Shown: positions 62,648 to 64,000 of the stretch, piece by piece | How positions within the stretch are numbered: position 1 is the first letter of the stretch | Layout: every line of letters begins with the position of its first letter | From: Hyphomonadaceae bacterium | GTDB taxonomy: Bacteria; Pseudomonadota; Alphaproteobacteria; Caulobacterales; Hyphomonadaceae | NCBI GenBank assembly: GCA_024742355.1 | Contig: JANSYM010000007.1 | Coordinates: 1-64,000, forward strand | Length of the DNA: 64,000 bases | Reading direction: 5' to 3' | Translations under genes and position numbers: made by a program | The notes under the pieces: generated by a model | Seen by the model: only the letters and a program-made list of their open reading frames with translations | Database searches by the model: none | Told to the model about the DNA's origin: nothing

Positions 62648-64000
62648 TTAGTGACCACCCGCCAGCACGGCGAGCATCAAAAGCGCCACAATATTGGTGA
62701 TTTTGATCATTGGGTTCACCGCTGGACCAGCCGTGTCCTTGTACGGATCGCCAACTGTATCGCCGGTGACGGCAGCCTTGTGGGCTTCAGAGCCCTTGCC
62801 GCCATGATTGCCGTCTTCGATATATTTCTTGGCATTGTCCCATGCCCCGCCGCCTGAGGTCATCGAGATGGCCACAAACAGGCCGGTCACGATCACACCG
62901 AGCAGCATCGCGCCAACCGCAGCAAGCGCGGCTGGAACGCCGGCAATCCACCAGATCAGCAGGAACAGGACGACCGGAGACAGTACCGGCAGCAATGACG
63001 GAACAATCATTTCCTTGATCGCCGCAGAGGTCAGAATGTCGACCGCTTTGCCGTAATTCGGCTTCGAGGTCCCGGCCATGATGCCCGGATCATTCTTGAA
63101 CTGGCTGCGCACTTCTTCCACAACCGCCTGCGCGGCGCGGCCAACAGCCATCATCGACATACCACCGAACAGGAATGGCAGCAGGCCACCGAAGAGCAGT
63201 CCAACCACGACGTACGGGTTGGCGATGGAGAAGTCGACTGTGACGCCGTGCAGGATGGACCCTTCTGCGGCATGCGTCGCAAAGTATTTGAGGTCCTCAT
63301 TATAGGCCGCGAACAGCACCAGAGCACCGAGACCGGCAGAACCGATCGCATAGCCCTTGGTCACCGCTTTCGTGGTGTTGCCGACCGCGTCCAGTGCGTC
63401 GGTTGTGTCGCGCACAGAACTTGGCAGCTCCGCCATTTCAGCAATACCGCCAGCATTGTCAGTCACAGGACCAAAGGCGTCGAGCGCGACGATCATACCC
63501 GCGAGCGCCAGCATGGTCGTGGTCGCGATCGCAATGCCGAACAGGCCTGCCAGGTTAAAGGTCAGGATAATCCCGGCCATGATGGTGATCGCTGGCAGCG
63601 CCGTTGATTCAAGCGAGACAGCCAGGCCCTGGATCACGTTGGTACCGTGCCCGGAGGTCGAGGCTTCCGCCACAGACTTCACCGGACGATAGTCGACGCC
63701 GGTATAGTATTCTGTGATGACAACGATCAGCGCCGTCACAACGAGGCCGGCAACGCCGCAGAGGAACAGATCCATGCCTGTTACTGCGCCCGTCAGCCCG
63801 AGTGCGGCCGCAGCCCCATCAAGCGCACCGAAGCCGTTTGGCAGGGCATAGTTCACGGCAATGGCGAGCCCCCCCACGGTCAGGATGCCCGTCACGATGA
63901 GGCCCTTGTACAGCGCGCCCATAATGTTCGTGGAGCCTTTACCGAGCTTGACGAAGAAGGTGCCGATGACCGAAGCGAAGATACACACCGCACAGATGGC
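62648..64000 (-). CDS. hppA: Membrane-bound proton-translocating pyrophosphatase, C-terminal part (runs off window)
   Basis: About 450 residues are visible and the frame stays open to the window edge. Many membrane helices are present. Family motifs include [20 protein letters not shown] and [36 protein letters not shown], and the C-terminal acidic segment [22 protein letters not shown]. It couples PPi hydrolysis to H+ pumping. The segment [10 protein letters not shown] carries Lys where K+-dependent enzymes have Ala, so this is probably the K+-independent type. Confidence 0.96.
   Translation of the reverse strand, partial: AICAVCIFASVIGTFFVKLGKGSTNIMGALYKGLIVTGILTVGGLAIAVNYALPNGFGALDGAAAALGLTGAVTGMDLFLCGVAGLVVTALIVVITEYYTGVDYRPVKSVAEASTSGHGTNVIQGLAVSLESTALPAITIMAGIILTFNLAGLFGIAIATTTMLALAGMIVALDAFGPVTDNAGGIAEMAELPSSVRDTTDALDAVGNTTKAVTKGYAIGSAGLGALVLFAAYNEDLKYFATHAAEGSILHGVTVDFSIANPYVVVGLLFGGLLPFLFGGMSMMAVGRAAQAVVEEVRSQFKNDPGIMAGTSKPNYGKAVDILTSAAIKEMIVPSLLPVLSPVVLFLLIWWIAGVPAALAAVGAMLLGVIVTGLFVAISMTSGGGAWDNAKKYIEDGNHGGKGSEAHKAAVTGDTVGDPYKDTAGPAVNPMIKITNIVALLMLAVLAGGH

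Overview
The window looks like chromosomal DNA of an alphaproteobacterium of the Hyphomonadaceae/Maricaulales or Caulobacterales type. The evidence is an RcGTA-type gene transfer agent (GTA) cluster, a plsX-fabH-ihfA-merR run with a cytochrome bc1 chaperone, a glnE-kinase-regulator-degP block, large TonB receptors and GC-rich codon use (judged by eye, not computed). The assignment is an inference from gene content and order; no 16S rRNA is present.

Layout. 0-6.7 kb: the first codons of an IS110-family transposase, uvrB, a large TonB-dependent receptor with a strong terminator, and a holin-like/endolysin pair. 6.7-15 kb: nitronate monooxygenase, methylmalonyl-CoA mutase mutA/mutB with an unknown small gene cotranslated between them, a methyltransferase, an amidase and a GFA-type protein. 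15-17.1 kb: an ECF sigma / putative anti-sigma / periplasmic sensor operon and an EF-hand protein. 17.2-28.7 kb: glnE, a two-component pair, degP, a hydrolase-OsmC fusion, ccmE, a second two-component pair with a small PepSY-like protein, and a DnaJ-type co-chaperone.

28.7-43.1 kb is a nearly complete GTA structural cluster on the minus strand: g1 and g2 (terminase), g3 (portal), g4 (protease), g5 (capsid), g6, g8, g9 to g15. Two insertions break it. A ParA-type ATPase and a small basic-tailed partner lie on the plus strand between portal and terminase. A secreted DM13 protein with its own terminator lies between g14 and g15. No g7 is visible and the tape-measure gene is short. The endolysin/holin pair at 5.8-6.7 kb is the likely separate lysis module of the same GTA.

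43.1-44.9 kb: an AT-richer orphan gene bracketed by 20-bp near-identical direct repeats, then a 700-bp island of unrelated palindromic repeats. 45-51 kb: leucine catabolism (3-methylcrotonyl-CoA carboxylase alpha and beta, a LiuC-like hydratase) mixed with two small EF-hand proteins. 51-56.6 kb: a cyclic-nucleotide-domain patatin phospholipase, an LprI-like protein, a membrane-anchored GH24 lysozyme, MgtE and a MAPEG protein. 56.7-57.4 kb: a 70-bp tandem palindromic repeat, tRNA-Leu(UAA), a 40-codon membrane microprotein ORF and tRNA-Pro(GGG). 57.4-64 kb: MerR regulator, IHF alpha, FabH, PlsX, bc1 chaperone, a BamE-like lipoprotein, a GH16 glucanase and the C-terminal part of a membrane H+-pyrophosphatase that runs off the window.

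The most notable candidate for an undescribed system is the ParA/partner module inside the GTA cluster. It could be a positioning or partition device for GTA particles or their assembly site.
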